A stretch of 64,000 nucleotides of DNA from Malus domestica (taxonomy: Eukaryota > Streptophyta > Magnoliopsida > Rosales > Rosaceae): NCBI RefSeq assembly GCF_042453785.1, contig NC_091671.1:40132501-40196500 (forward strand). Reading direction: 5' to 3'. The position numbers and the translations under genes were made by a program. The notes beneath the pieces were generated by a model. That model did no database searches. It worked only from the letters and a program-made list of their open reading frames with translations, and was not told the DNA's origin. Below, piece after piece: positions 11,013 through 21,402 of the stretch (positions are counted from its first letter, which is position 1; each line of letters begins with the position of its first letter).

Positions 11013-11191
11013 AACCAAGAAGAGAAAGAGACTGGAAATACTCTGTTTCTTATGGTGTTTTAGACGGTTGAATTTGTAGACTAAATTTAGTAGGATTGAA
11101 TACCAAGAAGAGAAAAGAAACTGGAAATACTCTGTTTCTTATGGTGTTTTAGACGGTTGAATTTGTAGACTAAATTTAGTAGGATTGAATA
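11013..11191. repeat. Two-copy tandem duplication, 89-bp period
   Basis: The segment starting ccaagaagagaaa at about 11014 and running through ctggaaatactctg to taggattgaatac is repeated immediately, starting at 11103, with two or three base changes. Offsets of matching words (ctggaaata at 11032 and 11121) give the 89-bp period. No coding meaning is seen. Confidence 0.9.
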
Positions 11192-11290
11192 CAAAACTTT
11201 AGATGCCATGACTAGAAGCAAATACATTTTGTGAGAAAAAAAATGTCGTTTTTAAAGATTTCTATTCAGCGTTTTGTAGTGTATTTTTTG

Positions 11291-11497
11291 GCCCAAGGAT
11301 CCACGCTGGATCTTTTTCCAGAGGATTTTGTGATCGTAGTTGTTCATCGTACATCGTGCAGTCAGAAATCATTTGAAATTTAAAATTTAAAATTAAATAT
11401 AAATAGTACTTAACGAAAACTGACTGCACGATGTACGATGAACAACCACGATCACGGAATCCCCCAGCAGGAAAAGATCTGGCGAGGATCCTTTTAA
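11291..11497. mobile_element. Mutator-type MITE, family A copy 2
   Basis: A 207-bp hairpin element flanked by a perfect 9-bp direct repeat TATTTTTTG (11282-11290 and 11498-11506). The arms begin AAGGATCC on both strands; the inner arms are gttcatcgtacatcgtgcag / ctgcacgatgtacgatgaac, an exact inverted match. It shares the central signature with the element at 5846-6066. Confidence 0.85.
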
Positions 11498-12127
11498 TAT
11501 TTTTTGTGTTTTACGTAGTTCATTAACAGTCTTCTTGTTGGTTTTTAACAATCAAGTCTAAAGCGGCGCACTTTAAATAAATCGAATACAAGAGATACTT
11601 TAAACCCTAAACCAATCTACCTTACTAGATCAAAGATACAGAAAAATTAAGTAGAAATGAGGCTTTCTCAACACGTTAATTCTTTCACGAAAAGAAAATT
11701 AAACGGAAGAACTTTTGCTCTAACAATAATTCTACTTAAAACGAAAACAAATTTGACCAAAAAAATGCGATTCATTACTCGTATGAGCAGCCATGGAACA
11801 AAAACGCCGAGCAGTCAGGGAAGCAAATGTGTATGTGCAAAGATATCACAAAGATTTATCCCATCAATTGCAGAAAGGTTCTAAAGCTTGTTCTGGAGTA
11901 ACGGTAAAACTGAATAAACTAAAAACTTCTCATTAACTACGAATCATTAGTACATAATCTGAGATTCTAACAGCAACGTCTCATCGAATAAACTCCCTCT
12001 CTAGGTTCCATGGCATTTTCGACACAACTCATCTCGCAATCTCAACTTTATTCGACAAAAGATCAAGACATCGACCTCATAAATATAACATAATGGAAAC
12101 AGATGACAAAATGAATAGGACGTATCT
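11498..12127. other. 3' flank of TOC159
   Basis: About 600 bp downstream of the minus-strand TOC159 stop codon, presumably its 3' untranslated region and terminator. The plus-strand frame at 11657-11884 has no recognisable content. No other gene is seen. Confidence 0.5.
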
Positions 12128-15100
12128 TTAGTAGATGGAGTAGTTCTCACTGGCTCCGGGCTGGATGCTGTTGTAGATAGCCTTGACGACTGGAATCACA
12201 GCAATAAGAGCAAGTTGTAGTTGTTCGGAGCTGCTGGTTCTGATTGAGATCTGTCCACTGCGCTTGTTGTTCAACCCTGCACGAACAGCCATCTTGTAGT
12301 TTCGCCCGAGGGAAAACTGGGACTGGAAATTTGCCCCCAGGGCCAAGTCACCCCTCCACCGCACTAGAGACAGACCCAATGAGGATTGATCCTGGCCAAT
12401 TGGAAAATCTGCCTCCCTCAGCCGCACCTCCAAGTTTGCTCCATATGCTGACTCGCCCTGAGATCGGACAGTACCAGTACTACTCACCAATACCAGACGC
12501 TTGCCAACCGCATACTGTTGTTCAACTTTGAGTCCAGTGGACACATTTTCTCCCAGAAATGTCACAGATACTCCAGCAGCATTCTTGAACCTCTTGGAGG
12601 TCTTGACTTTGGTGTCTCCTCGCACAATGTATGCAAGTTGCTTTCCAATGTTCTGAATGTCAAACCCTAGCATACTCGACCAGTTCTCCCCGTGCTTAGC
12701 ACCAACCGAGGAATCTAAATGGAGATTGAACTCTTTCTTATCCTTTGTAAGCTGAACAGCAACAGCTGCTGGAAAAGAATTAGCAATGGCCAGACTATGT
12801 TCAAGGTTGACACCATCGTACCCACAGTCATGGTCCCAGCCTTGGGGGTCCAACACTGGCCTTGCCGTGAACTGAGAAGTCGGCTCCAGGAACCGGTACC
12901 TGTGAGCTGGATTTTCACCATCAAAAGAAGGCGGCAAAACCATATCAGGTAATGCAACCGGCACAGCTGCTGGAGCACCGTTTTCTGGATCCTCTTCACC
13001 CAAATAACCATACTCCTCTTCACTTACCTTGCCCTTCTTCTTCATTTCCTTCATCCTTCTCAACTCTTCTTTCCACATCTTTTTCTGGAGGAGCTTAACC
13101 CTATAATCATACTCCTCAGCGTACGCTTTCCTCTGCTCTCTACTAAGCTTAGCAATCTGGGCCTTCTTGAGGGGCTTAAATGACGGAAGCTGATCATACT
13201 CATCCTCTTCTTCCTCTTGATCAGAATCAGACAAGTCAGCCAAGTCAATGTCTGAATCAGCATTCTCACCACCTTGATCGGTAGCAAGTTTTGGGTGCGG
13301 ACGAGATTGCAACAGCCAAGACAACAAGTATGGAAGAGGAGCCGAACGGGAACGCAAACCAAAGAGCTTACGGTGATCAAATGATTCCTGAGGTTTTGAG
13401 AGATTAGACGCATCAGACAAGATCTTCATAGAGTAGCACAAGAGCAATAGATGGGATCTCCAAGCTACACCATTAGGGAGCACTTTCTGATTATCTCTCT
13501 TCCGACAAGACGGGTGGTTCTCTACAAGAGATATTGGACTCATCATACTAGGATTCATAAACCTTAGGTCACCAACAGCTTGTCCAATCGTCTGCTGCAT
13601 GATTTGTTCCCGCTGACTACGAAACATCTCATAATTCAGCGGGGAGCCTGATGGTCCATCAGGAGGAGCAGAAGAGCTGTGAGTCAGAGTAACTATGGTG
13701 CTTCGCCAAATTGAAGGACCAAAGGCATTAGTGATTGATCTTAACAATAGGACATCACTTAGATCCCTACCTCGGGAGTCCATCCGATCCACATAGAGGA
13801 CAATATCTGGGGGGGATTTTTTCATATGCCTCTGCACAGAAGATAAAATTTTGCGATTTATGCCCTGTTCCATTGCAGCAGATTTCAGACCTGGTGTATC
13901 AAACACCTTAATCTTGACTCCATCCACCACTCCAACAATTTTTTTCACAGTAGTTGTTCCAGGTCCAAAAGCATTAATTGGGGTAACTTCTGCACCGAAA
14001 ATAGAATTTATAGTGGCACTCTTCCCAACACCTGCTTTCCCAAGAACCAATATGTTCAAGGAGAAGTCCAAATCATCTTTCTCCTCTGCTTCAAGCTGGA
14101 GAGCGGTCATCTTTGCAGCTTCGAGGCTAAATTCTTGACTGTTTTGCCTCCCTGACACGAGAGCTAGGCGGTATAGAACCTGTCTTGGCACTGACTCTTC
14201 TGTAGAAACACCTAATCTCTGAACAAGCCTCAAGAACTTAACCCTTATCTGCTGAAACTTTTCGAGCTTCGCTCTCTCTTCTTCGCTCAAGTTCTCAGAA
14301 CCTCCCCCAACTGTGGCATTGGAAGATGTCATAAGGTTCGAGTTGTTTGGTCGTGAAGCAGGTTTCAACGACCGAATTGAGGACCCCAACCCAGCAGGAC
14401 GCTCAACAGAGAAAAGCCTGGATCCATCTGGGGTGGTAAATGTAACATTGCCACCATCTGAGGAAGCACCTGTTGCTGCTTTCAAAAGAGCTGCCAACGC
14501 AGCTGAATCAAATAACTCTTTTCCGCCCCCTTCCTCATCAGTGTCCACTTCTTCATCCGAATCCGTAACAATCTGGCCATCAATTCTCTGTGAATGATCA
14601 TGATAACTCTCAGCACCTGAGTAAGAGCCAGCACCTGATCCTCGCTCCAACTCTTCCAAAAACTGTTTAGCAGCTTCAGAGCTTCCAAAAATCATACCTT
14701 CATTGTTCGCATCTGTAACTGAACCTTCATTCTCACCTTCATCATCTTGAAGATCCTGATCATCATCTTGAAGATCATTATCATCATCATCTTGAAGATC
14801 CTTATTGCCATCACCATCATCAGTTTCGACTCTTATCTCTCGGTTTGAAATGGAATTTGGACCCACAGATTCAATGCCAACTTCATCAGGGGAATGCTTC
14901 TCCTCAACTTCCTCATCTAGCTTTACTTCTCGGCTATTAGAACTTGAATCCAGAAACTCAGGTGCCACATATTTTCCAGGGACAGCCGCTCTCAATCCAT
15001 GCACTTGATCATGTACACTCAAGTCACTGTTACCCAGTTTTGCCTCAGTCTCTGGTTCTTGTTCTGCTAAACCAGAAACAACGTTCACAGTTTCCATTTC

Positions 15101-16552
15101 AGCTCCATCCCCAACCAATAGATTGTCATCTGGAACCACATCAGCACCTAATTCCCTCGCCATCCCTTTCTCTCTGGTTTCGGAATCAGATTTCAGTCCA
15201 TCCTCCCTTTCTGGCCTCTTCTCGAGATCAACTTCATCCGCACTAGCAGCAACAACAGCTTTCTCTCCATCAAGTTCCACATTCCCAGACTCAGGAACAA
15301 CCGCTCTGTCAGGCAAATATTCCACAGCCACTGACTCCGAGTCATTTGGTTCTTTGGTCTCACGGCTAATTTGATCAAAAACATTATCCAAACTCACACC
15401 TTCTTCAACCACTAAGCCTTTTATTTCAGATTCCTCAATCATCTCTACATCACCAACGACAATAGCTGCTCCTGTCTGTGACAAATTGGCATGTATATCC
15501 TGCACAATTGAGTCACCTCCGGTTGTAATTTCCACACCGTTCTCTTCAACTTCAACAAACTTATCATCAGCTGGCCGATCCCCCACCACGCCATTTTCTT
15601 TACTCTCTCTCACAACTTCTGTCTCATCATTGAAAACATCCTCATCCTTATGCTGCTCTACAACCTCCTTATCATCTACTTCAGCCACCTCCCGGCTAAT
15701 TTGATCAAAACCATTATCCAAACTCACACCTTTATCAACCATCAAGCCTTTTATTTCAGATTCCTCAATCGTCTCTACATCACCAACGACAACAGCTGCT
15801 CCTGTCTGTGACAAATTGGCATGTATATCCTGCACAATTGAGTCACCTCCACTAGTAATTTCCATAACATTCTCTTCAACTTCAACAAACTTATCTACAG
15901 CCTCCTTATCATCTACTTCAGCCACCTCCACCGGCTTCTCCACTGCCGGGGTTTCCTCGACCACCGAGCCTAAACCCTCAACCAATTTCGAATTCTCAAC
16001 TACGTTATCAACTTCACCACCACTAACACCATTTTCCGTGACCACTTCACCCAAAATTTCACTCTTCCCCATCCCACTATCCCCCCAAACGACACCGTTA
16101 GAACCCCCACCCTCTAAACTCTTCAAATCCCTAACCCCTTCTTCCCTGGTATCCTCCTCCTCCTCGTCGTCATCCACCGAAACCTTGGCAACCGGCCGCA
16201 GCCTACTCGTCGGATAGAAGAATTCCGACGAGTTAACAAACTTAACACCGGAATCCCCCTCCTCTCCCGCACCACCCCCAACCACCACGGTTTCTCCGCC
16301 TCCAGCGCCTCTCACAAACGCCCTCTCGGAAACAAAATCCTCCTCCCCACTCACAAACCCCTCCTCAGTCTCCGACCCGCCACCGTCACCACGGCCACCA
16401 ACCCCGCTAAATTTCTCGTCGTTATCAATTTCGGAAACATGGATTTTCGATGAATCATCGATATCAGAGTACTGCGAAGAAAAAAAGGAAGAACCTGGTG
16501 CGTTTGAGAGGTGCTGAGCCTGCTCCTCGGAAGCAGAAAGCTTGGACTCCAT
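12128..16552 (-). CDS. TOC159: Chloroplast protein import receptor GTPase Toc159
   Basis: An uninterrupted frame of 1474 residues from ATG at 16552 (MESKLSASEEQ). The frame stays open upstream to 16738, but that part is proline-rich and lacks family features, so the internal ATG is preferred. Toc159 recognises preproteins at the chloroplast outer envelope and works with Toc34 and Toc75. Domain order: a long acidic A domain (about 1-760), a GTPase G domain and a membrane-anchoring M domain. The P-loop is GKAGVGKS at 838-845 and the switch motif DTPG is at 885-888. The M domain begins after the acidic DSDQEEEEDEYDQLP stretch with a basic REQRKAYAEEYDYRVK block and ends IYNSIQPGASENYSIY. Length matches Arabidopsis Toc159 (about 1500) better than Toc132/120. 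The A domain contains a 110-residue internal duplication, listed separately. Confidence 0.95.
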   Translation of the reverse strand: MESKLSASEEQAQHLSNAPGSSFFSSQYSDIDDSSKIHVSEIDNDEKFSGVGGRGDGGGSETEEGFVSGEEDFVSERAFVRGAGGGETVVVGGGAGEEGDSGVKFVNSSEFFYPTSRLRPVAKVSVDDDEEEEDTREEGVRDLKSLEGGGSNGVVWGDSGMGKSEILGEVVTENGVSGGEVDNVVENSKLVEGLGSVVEETPAVEKPVEVAEVDDKEAVDKFVEVEENVMEITSGGDSIVQDIHANLSQTGAAVVVGDVETIEESEIKGLMVDKGVSLDNGFDQISREVAEVDDKEVVEQHKDEDVFNDETEVVRESKENGVVGDRPADDKFVEVEENGVEITTGGDSIVQDIHANLSQTGAAIVVGDVEMIEESEIKGLVVEEGVSLDNVFDQISRETKEPNDSESVAVEYLPDRAVVPESGNVELDGEKAVVAASADEVDLEKRPEREDGLKSDSETREKGMARELGADVVPDDNLLVGDGAEMETVNVVSGLAEQEPETEAKLGNSDLSVHDQVHGLRAAVPGKYVAPEFLDSSSNSREVKLDEEVEEKHSPDEVGIESVGPNSISNREIRVETDDGDGNKDLQDDDDNDLQDDDQDLQDDEGENEGSVTDANNEGMIFGSSEAAKQFLEELERGSGAGSYSGAESYHDHSQRIDGQIVTDSDEEVDTDEEGGGKELFDSAALAALLKAATGASSDGGNVTFTTPDGSRLFSVERPAGLGSSIRSLKPASRPNNSNLMTSSNATVGGGSENLSEEERAKLEKFQQIRVKFLRLVQRLGVSTEESVPRQVLYRLALVSGRQNSQEFSLEAAKMTALQLEAEEKDDLDFSLNILVLGKAGVGKSATINSIFGAEVTPINAFGPGTTTVKKIVGVVDGVKIKVFDTPGLKSAAMEQGINRKILSSVQRHMKKSPPDIVLYVDRMDSRGRDLSDVLLLRSITNAFGPSIWRSTIVTLTHSSSAPPDGPSGSPLNYEMFRSQREQIMQQTIGQAVGDLRFMNPSMMSPISLVENHPSCRKRDNQKVLPNGVAWRSHLLLLCYSMKILSDASNLSKPQESFDHRKLFGLRSRSAPLPYLLSWLLQSRPHPKLATDQGGENADSDIDLADLSDSDQEEEEDEYDQLPSFKPLKKAQIAKLSREQRKAYAEEYDYRVKLLQKKMWKEELRRMKEMKKKGKVSEEEYGYLGEEDPENGAPAAVPVALPDMVLPPSFDGENPAHRYRFLEPTSQFTARPVLDPQGWDHDCGYDGVNLEHSLAIANSFPAAVAVQLTKDKKEFNLHLDSSVGAKHGENWSSMLGFDIQNIGKQLAYIVRGDTKVKTSKRFKNAAGVSVTFLGENVSTGLKVEQQYAVGKRLVLVSSTGTVRSQGESAYGANLEVRLREADFPIGQDQSSLGLSLVRWRGDLALGANFQSQFSLGRNYKMAVRAGLNNKRSGQISIRTSSSEQLQLALIAVIPVVKAIYNSIQPGASENYSIY
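15230..15910 (-). repeat. 330-bp in-frame duplication inside the TOC159 acidic domain
   Basis: Two copies of the block DKFVEVEEN... QDIHANLSQTGAA... GDVE.IEESEIKGL... FDQISRE lie at about residues 219-309 and 329-419. The word acaaattggcatgtatatcc occurs at 15481 and again at 15811, giving a period of exactly 330 bp (110 codons). The A domain is known to be intrinsically disordered and fast-evolving, so it tolerates such changes. Confidence 0.9.
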
Positions 16553-16824
16553 CGGAGGCTGCTGGCTGTGAGGTGGAAGTTGAAGGGTTTTTGGGATTTG
16601 GGTTTTGTGGAAATGAAGGGAGGGAGTGTGGGGGAGGAGATAAGGTTTTAGAAGAGGAGGGTTTCGGGACTCCCAAGTTCCTTGTTTGTAGAGAGAGGGA
16701 GGACTGGGCGTGGGAGTTCCGTCCGATGTTCGCACCACTTTTAAATTTACTAAATTGTCCTTTCTCCCAAGATTTTTCTCTCATTTGTTGTTGTTTTTTT
16801 TTTTATTATTATTTTTTAATCATC

Positions 16825-18360
16825 ATTTGCTGCCAGATTTTGTTTTAGAAATTGGCCACAATGATCATTTTAACGAAGAAAAAAAATCTATTGTTTTGTA
16901 ATTATCATTTGCTGCCAGAGTTTGTTTTAGAAATTGGCCACCGTGAATCCGTGATCATTTTAACGAAGAAAAAAAATCTAGCAGTATTCATTTATACTGG
17001 TAAATAAAATGTTTTAGATTGACTCATATGAATGATGAGAACGTATTATATTAGTGTTAAGTTTAATACTTAGTTAGTAGTTTACTTATGATCTGGCATG
17101 GCCAAATCCCTCTCCCAACAAAATATCTCATCCTCTTATAATTGAATATGGTTGTATAAAAATAAAATTGTCATTTGTTGCCAATTTTTGTTTTAGAAAT
17201 TGGTCATGATGATCATTTTAATGAAAGAAATTTAGTGTATTCATCTTTACTTTTATATAAAGATTTTAAGTTCGAATCACCAAAGTTAACTTTGAGGGTA
17301 GCTCAAGTAGGCGCCTGCCTAGGGTCCCCACTTCGGAGGGGCCTTCAAAAAAAATTTATATCCCGTAATTAACATATTAATACAAAAAAGTAAGAAATAT
17401 CATAATTCATTTGTTAGTGCAGTAGAAATGTTCGGCTTCATTTTTCTTTGGGGTGCGGAGCTGCCTTTCAATCTCTTGATTTTTCTTGTTTTTCAAATTT
17501 ACTATCAATTCATTTGTCCAAATGCATATAAAGTTATAAAACTCAAGTCCCTTTGCAATCTTTTTTTTTCTTTCAACTTCTCATTCTCTCCATTTCTATT
17601 GAATGTTTAAATTATTTATCATATGGTCTTAAAGATTGTACTTTAAGGTAATCAAAACATTAAATTTATATTTTGCTTTTCAATAACTTTTTATTCAATG
17701 ACTTATTTTAATATTCAATTCGTTAGTGTGATGTTGATTTTAGACAAAAAAAAAACACACACAAGAGAAACAATTGGCATTATTGAATTTATTATACTCG
17801 TCAATCAAGTTTTATTGTATTTTACTCTCTTGATCATCAAGTTTTATTGTTCTTCACTCTCAATCTTAGACTCTTGACTACAAACATTTAGTATATTTAC
17901 GTCTAAAAACGTGAGCCGTGTAATATTTAAGTAATGTTTGTATATTTATAGTCTTTTTATATTAATTTTTAATGATATTTGATATGAAAATATAATTTTT
18001 TATGTATTTAGCGAATTCTTTTTTATATAAATCAATATACAAAGAATCGGATATTAGATAACTTTAGGGCCCCCACTTCGAAAGCTTGCCTAGGACCCCC
18101 AAATTCTCAGGCCGGCCCTGCGACTCACATAAATGGTGAGAACGAATTATATTTTGTTAAATTTGATACATAGTTAGTGTTTTATCATAATCTCAGTCGA
18201 TACCTAATTAGTAGTTTACTCATAATCCGGCCTAGCCAAATTCATCCCCAATAAGATATGTCATCCTCTTATATTAGAATATCATTGTATGAAAAAATAA
18301 AAAATAAATCATCATTTGCTGCCATTTTTTGGAAATTGGCCACAATGGTTATTTTATAAA
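16825..18360. repeat. Degenerate local direct repeats, interrupted by a hAT-like element
   Basis: The phrase catttgctgcca followed by a ttagaaattggcca-like string and atcattttaa recurs near 16825, 16907, 17172 and 18311. After two of these comes a second shared block, gactcatatgaatgatgaga at 17020 and a diverged form at 18122, followed by matching sequence through taaaaataaa. The repeat unit is a few hundred base pairs. One copy is split by the element at 17281-18120. The nature of the unit is unknown. Confidence 0.65.
17281..18120. mobile_element. Non-autonomous hAT-like element nested in a repeat unit
   Basis: The right end is ccggccctg, as in the element at 6976-7885. The flanks CGAATCAC (17273-17280) and CGACTCAC (18121-18128) match at 7 of 8 positions, and removing the insertion restores the neighbouring repeat unit (gactcatatgaatgatgaga). 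The left terminus is less well conserved. The interior has no transposase frame. Confidence 0.65.
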
Positions 18361-20353
18361 ATTTTTAGTTGTCATTATGTCACGAATATATCATCTTTAC
18401 ATTGTTAATATTTAATTTTGATCAGTCTAAATTTAAAGATGATCTATGATCTTTACATAGTAAATCTTTTTCATATGATACAAGCCTGATTTAGTAATGT
18501 CCCATGAATATATTTTTTAATCAAAAAATGACTTATCATTTATTTTATGATGGTTTTATCTACACATCTATTTTTACCTCTCATACACCATTTGTTAATT
18601 TTTAATATTTGATGTTCTTTAATTCATTAGATCCAACAGCAAAAACTTGAAAGGGATACGTGGACAGTACCACTCTTATTTTAAAATGTGTCATTTTGCT
18701 TTCTATGGTCAAATTTTATCACATTGTTGTTGGTGTTTGCTAATTTATGACACTCAATTTGATGAAAAAGTATGAAATTAATGTTTTTAAAAAAAATATT
18801 AAGTTCAGAAAAATATTGGGTTGATCATGTGAAATATGATGTGGTATTTTTTTCTCTTAAAAAATTGTAGGTAATATATGTTAATGTAATTACAAAGATT
18901 AAGTAAATGTTTAGCCATCATTATGTAGTATGTTGCCATTTTTTACCGTCAGTTGCTCATTCATACATGTTAGTGTTACACAACATCAGCCGTGAAATTT
19001 CTAGTAAGTCTTCAACATCTCCATTTCAAATCCATCCATCCCCTACCCAAAGGATTGAAAAAATCTATGCCGAAAGGTAACAAGTAATTGTCAAATATTG
19101 CGCTTTGTTTGTTTGCATTTGAAAGATAAGAGTTTGGGATAATATAATAAGATCGGGCGTTTTGTTGTTTCTTGGTCTCTACGTGTTATCATTTGCTCCC
19201 TCTTATTCCTCATCTACAAATGGATGGCCCTAACTCTGTGCCTACTAGATTTAGGGTTTTGATTTATCACACATACGGCACCTTCTACATTGATCCAATG
19301 CTTAATTTCTACACTACCAAAGGTCAAGTCATATTAATCGATAACATATGTAATACGACGTGACGGTATCAGCCAATGACTAATGCCACCAAACATTGAC
19401 AATCGTATGTAACAAAACGATATTAAAGTGATAATCGTAATGAGAAAATACTCTTTATATCAAGTTGAACTCAATGTATTAGAGAACTTTTATCTTTCTA
19501 TTTTTTGTACAAGCCATGTGAGTCCCTGAGTTGATTGGTTTAGGCTAGGAGTTGGTGGGCAACATTGGTTGAGTGCGGACTTATAAAAATAAATAGGCAA
19601 GTTGTTAAGCCTGATTGCCCCTTCCTCGGCCTAATCTAAGGAACCCATCTTAAGAGTAGGGTCATGAATGTAAATGACAAAGTTCTATGAATGTGACAAT
19701 ATGGGTGGATATATGGTTAATATGTCATCGATTTAGGATACATTTATAAATAAATATGCATGTTATAACCTGAACGCGTTTGCTTGTAACACAATGTGAC
19801 AATATAATAACGATGTGTTTGTGCAACAAGTTAAATATCGTTTGCTTATGATAGATACTATTAGTTCATGTTCACCTAACTTATTGCTACTAGAACCACT
19901 TATAGTTTAGTATACCACTTATAGTTTAGTATATTCCTCTCCACTTGTAAGTTGAAAATTTTCAAGTTCGAATCATATGAATGACAAGTTTGATATGCAA
20001 TCGATTATTGTTGGTAAATTGTGGATAGAATATTGTAATATAAAACACAATTATGACTTTGTTAAAAGTGAAATGGACAAAGATTAGGCGAGATTAACTA
20101 TTCAGCAATGGTTGTGTGCGAGACACCTACCCCTTTCTAAATGGGTGAGGACCTTTACATCAAAAAACTCCCGCCCGTCCCATCTCCACCCCCTTTTCAT
20201 TAATAAAAATAGTGAAAGAAAATAAAAGAGAGAAATACAAGCGGGGGACGAAGTCAAGACCTACAAAAACAGAAAATCAACAATACAATAGTAAGGTAAA
20301 AACAAAATGTCTCGAATATGGACAAGCTCCTATAATCCAAAGCTTACGAATGG
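18361..20353. other. AT-rich spacer; no gene seen
   Basis: About 2 kb between the repeat cluster and the TRIM element. Short frames such as the plus-strand one at 19172-19363 show nothing recognisable. No structured repeat with clear ends was found. Confidence 0.45.
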
Positions 20354-20955
20354 TGTTGGAACCCCCATTTGTCCCACATCAGATAGAGGGAGAAGAGAAG
20401 AGTACTTTAAATAGAATTACACCACTCTAACTAACACTGAGACATTTGGTGATAAAACCTCACACCTGAGGATTGGGCAGGTGGTAAAGTGGGGACATTA
20501 TCGGTGTTGTTAGAGTTGGCCCTCGGCTCGTCGACCTGAAAAATTCCACATGGTATCAGAGCCAGGAGATGGGCCCTTACTACCATGTTATTAGGTGGGT
20601 CCCCTTTGGCATCGCGCGATGTCCACGTAGGCCAAAGTTGCCACGTGATTGGGTGGATCCCTGTTTGGCCCTGCGCGATGGGTGAACCCTCATTGGCTTC
20701 ACGTGGTTGCTGATGTGGATTTCCACGTGTGACCGATAAAATGGGGTCTCACGTGCGGAGGAGTGTTGGAACCACCATTTGTCCCACATCGAACAGAGGG
20801 AGAAGAGTACTTTAAATAGAATTACACCACGCTAACTAACACTGAGATCTTTTGTAATAAAACCCCACACCTGAGGATTGGACGGGTGGTAAAGTGAGGA
20901 TAATATCGGTGTTGTTAGAGTGGGCCATCGGCCCGTCGACTTGAAAATTTCCACA
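20354..20955 (+). mobile_element. TRIM (terminal-repeat retrotransposon in miniature), complete
   Basis: Two direct terminal repeats, 20354-20550 and 20764-20955, each beginning TGTTGGAACC and ending TTCCACA. Directly after the left repeat is tggtatcagagcc (20551-20563), the primer-binding site complementary to the 3' end of initiator methionine tRNA. A purine-rich stretch (gcggaggag) precedes the right repeat. The flanks aatgg / aatga are a 5-bp target duplication with one mismatch. The interior is only about 213 bp and non-coding. The repeats differ by a 5-bp agaag length change and roughly a dozen substitutions, so the insertion is not recent. Confidence 0.9.
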
Positions 20956-21040
20956 AATGAAACCAGAAAAGAGATGCAAGAAAGGATTATGGAAAAACTT
21001 GTAATAACCAAAGAACGATTCAGAACAGCTAAATCCTTAA

Positions 21041-21402
21041 CACTATGTTTGAATGAGGGAAATAAACTTGGAATTTGGATAAAAGTCAGAATTTATAAAT
21101 TGACATGCACCAATTCCCTTGTTTGGATTTATAACATAGAAATTTAGAATTTTTGCGTGGAAAAAAAACTTGGAATTTGGGGCCTCCAATTTCCAAGTTT
21201 AAATTCCATGTAAATAGGTGTCATTTCCCAATTTCTATGATTGAGAGTTTAAAATTAACAAATTCCGTTTTCAATTCCACTGTTCTTTTAAGTTAACCAA
21301 ACAACAAAATTCACAAATTTTAGAAAATAAAACCCCTTCATTTCAATTTCCGTCATTTTAAAATTCCTTAGTAATCTTAAATTTCTTCATCCAAACATAG
21401 TG
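21041..21402. mobile_element. PIF/Harbinger (Tourist-like) MITE
   Basis: The ends are CACTATGTTTGAATGA and, reverse-complemented, CACTATGTTTGGATGAA. The element is flanked by TAA on both sides (21038-21040 and 21403-21405), the 3-bp duplication typical of PIF/Harbinger. The 362-bp interior is AT-rich and non-coding. Confidence 0.8.

Noticed and set aside
16552..16738. N-terminal extension of the TOC159 frame
   Set aside because: The frame is open for 62 more codons but is low-complexity and has no good upstream ATG context; the ATG at 16552 starts a Toc159-like N-terminus.
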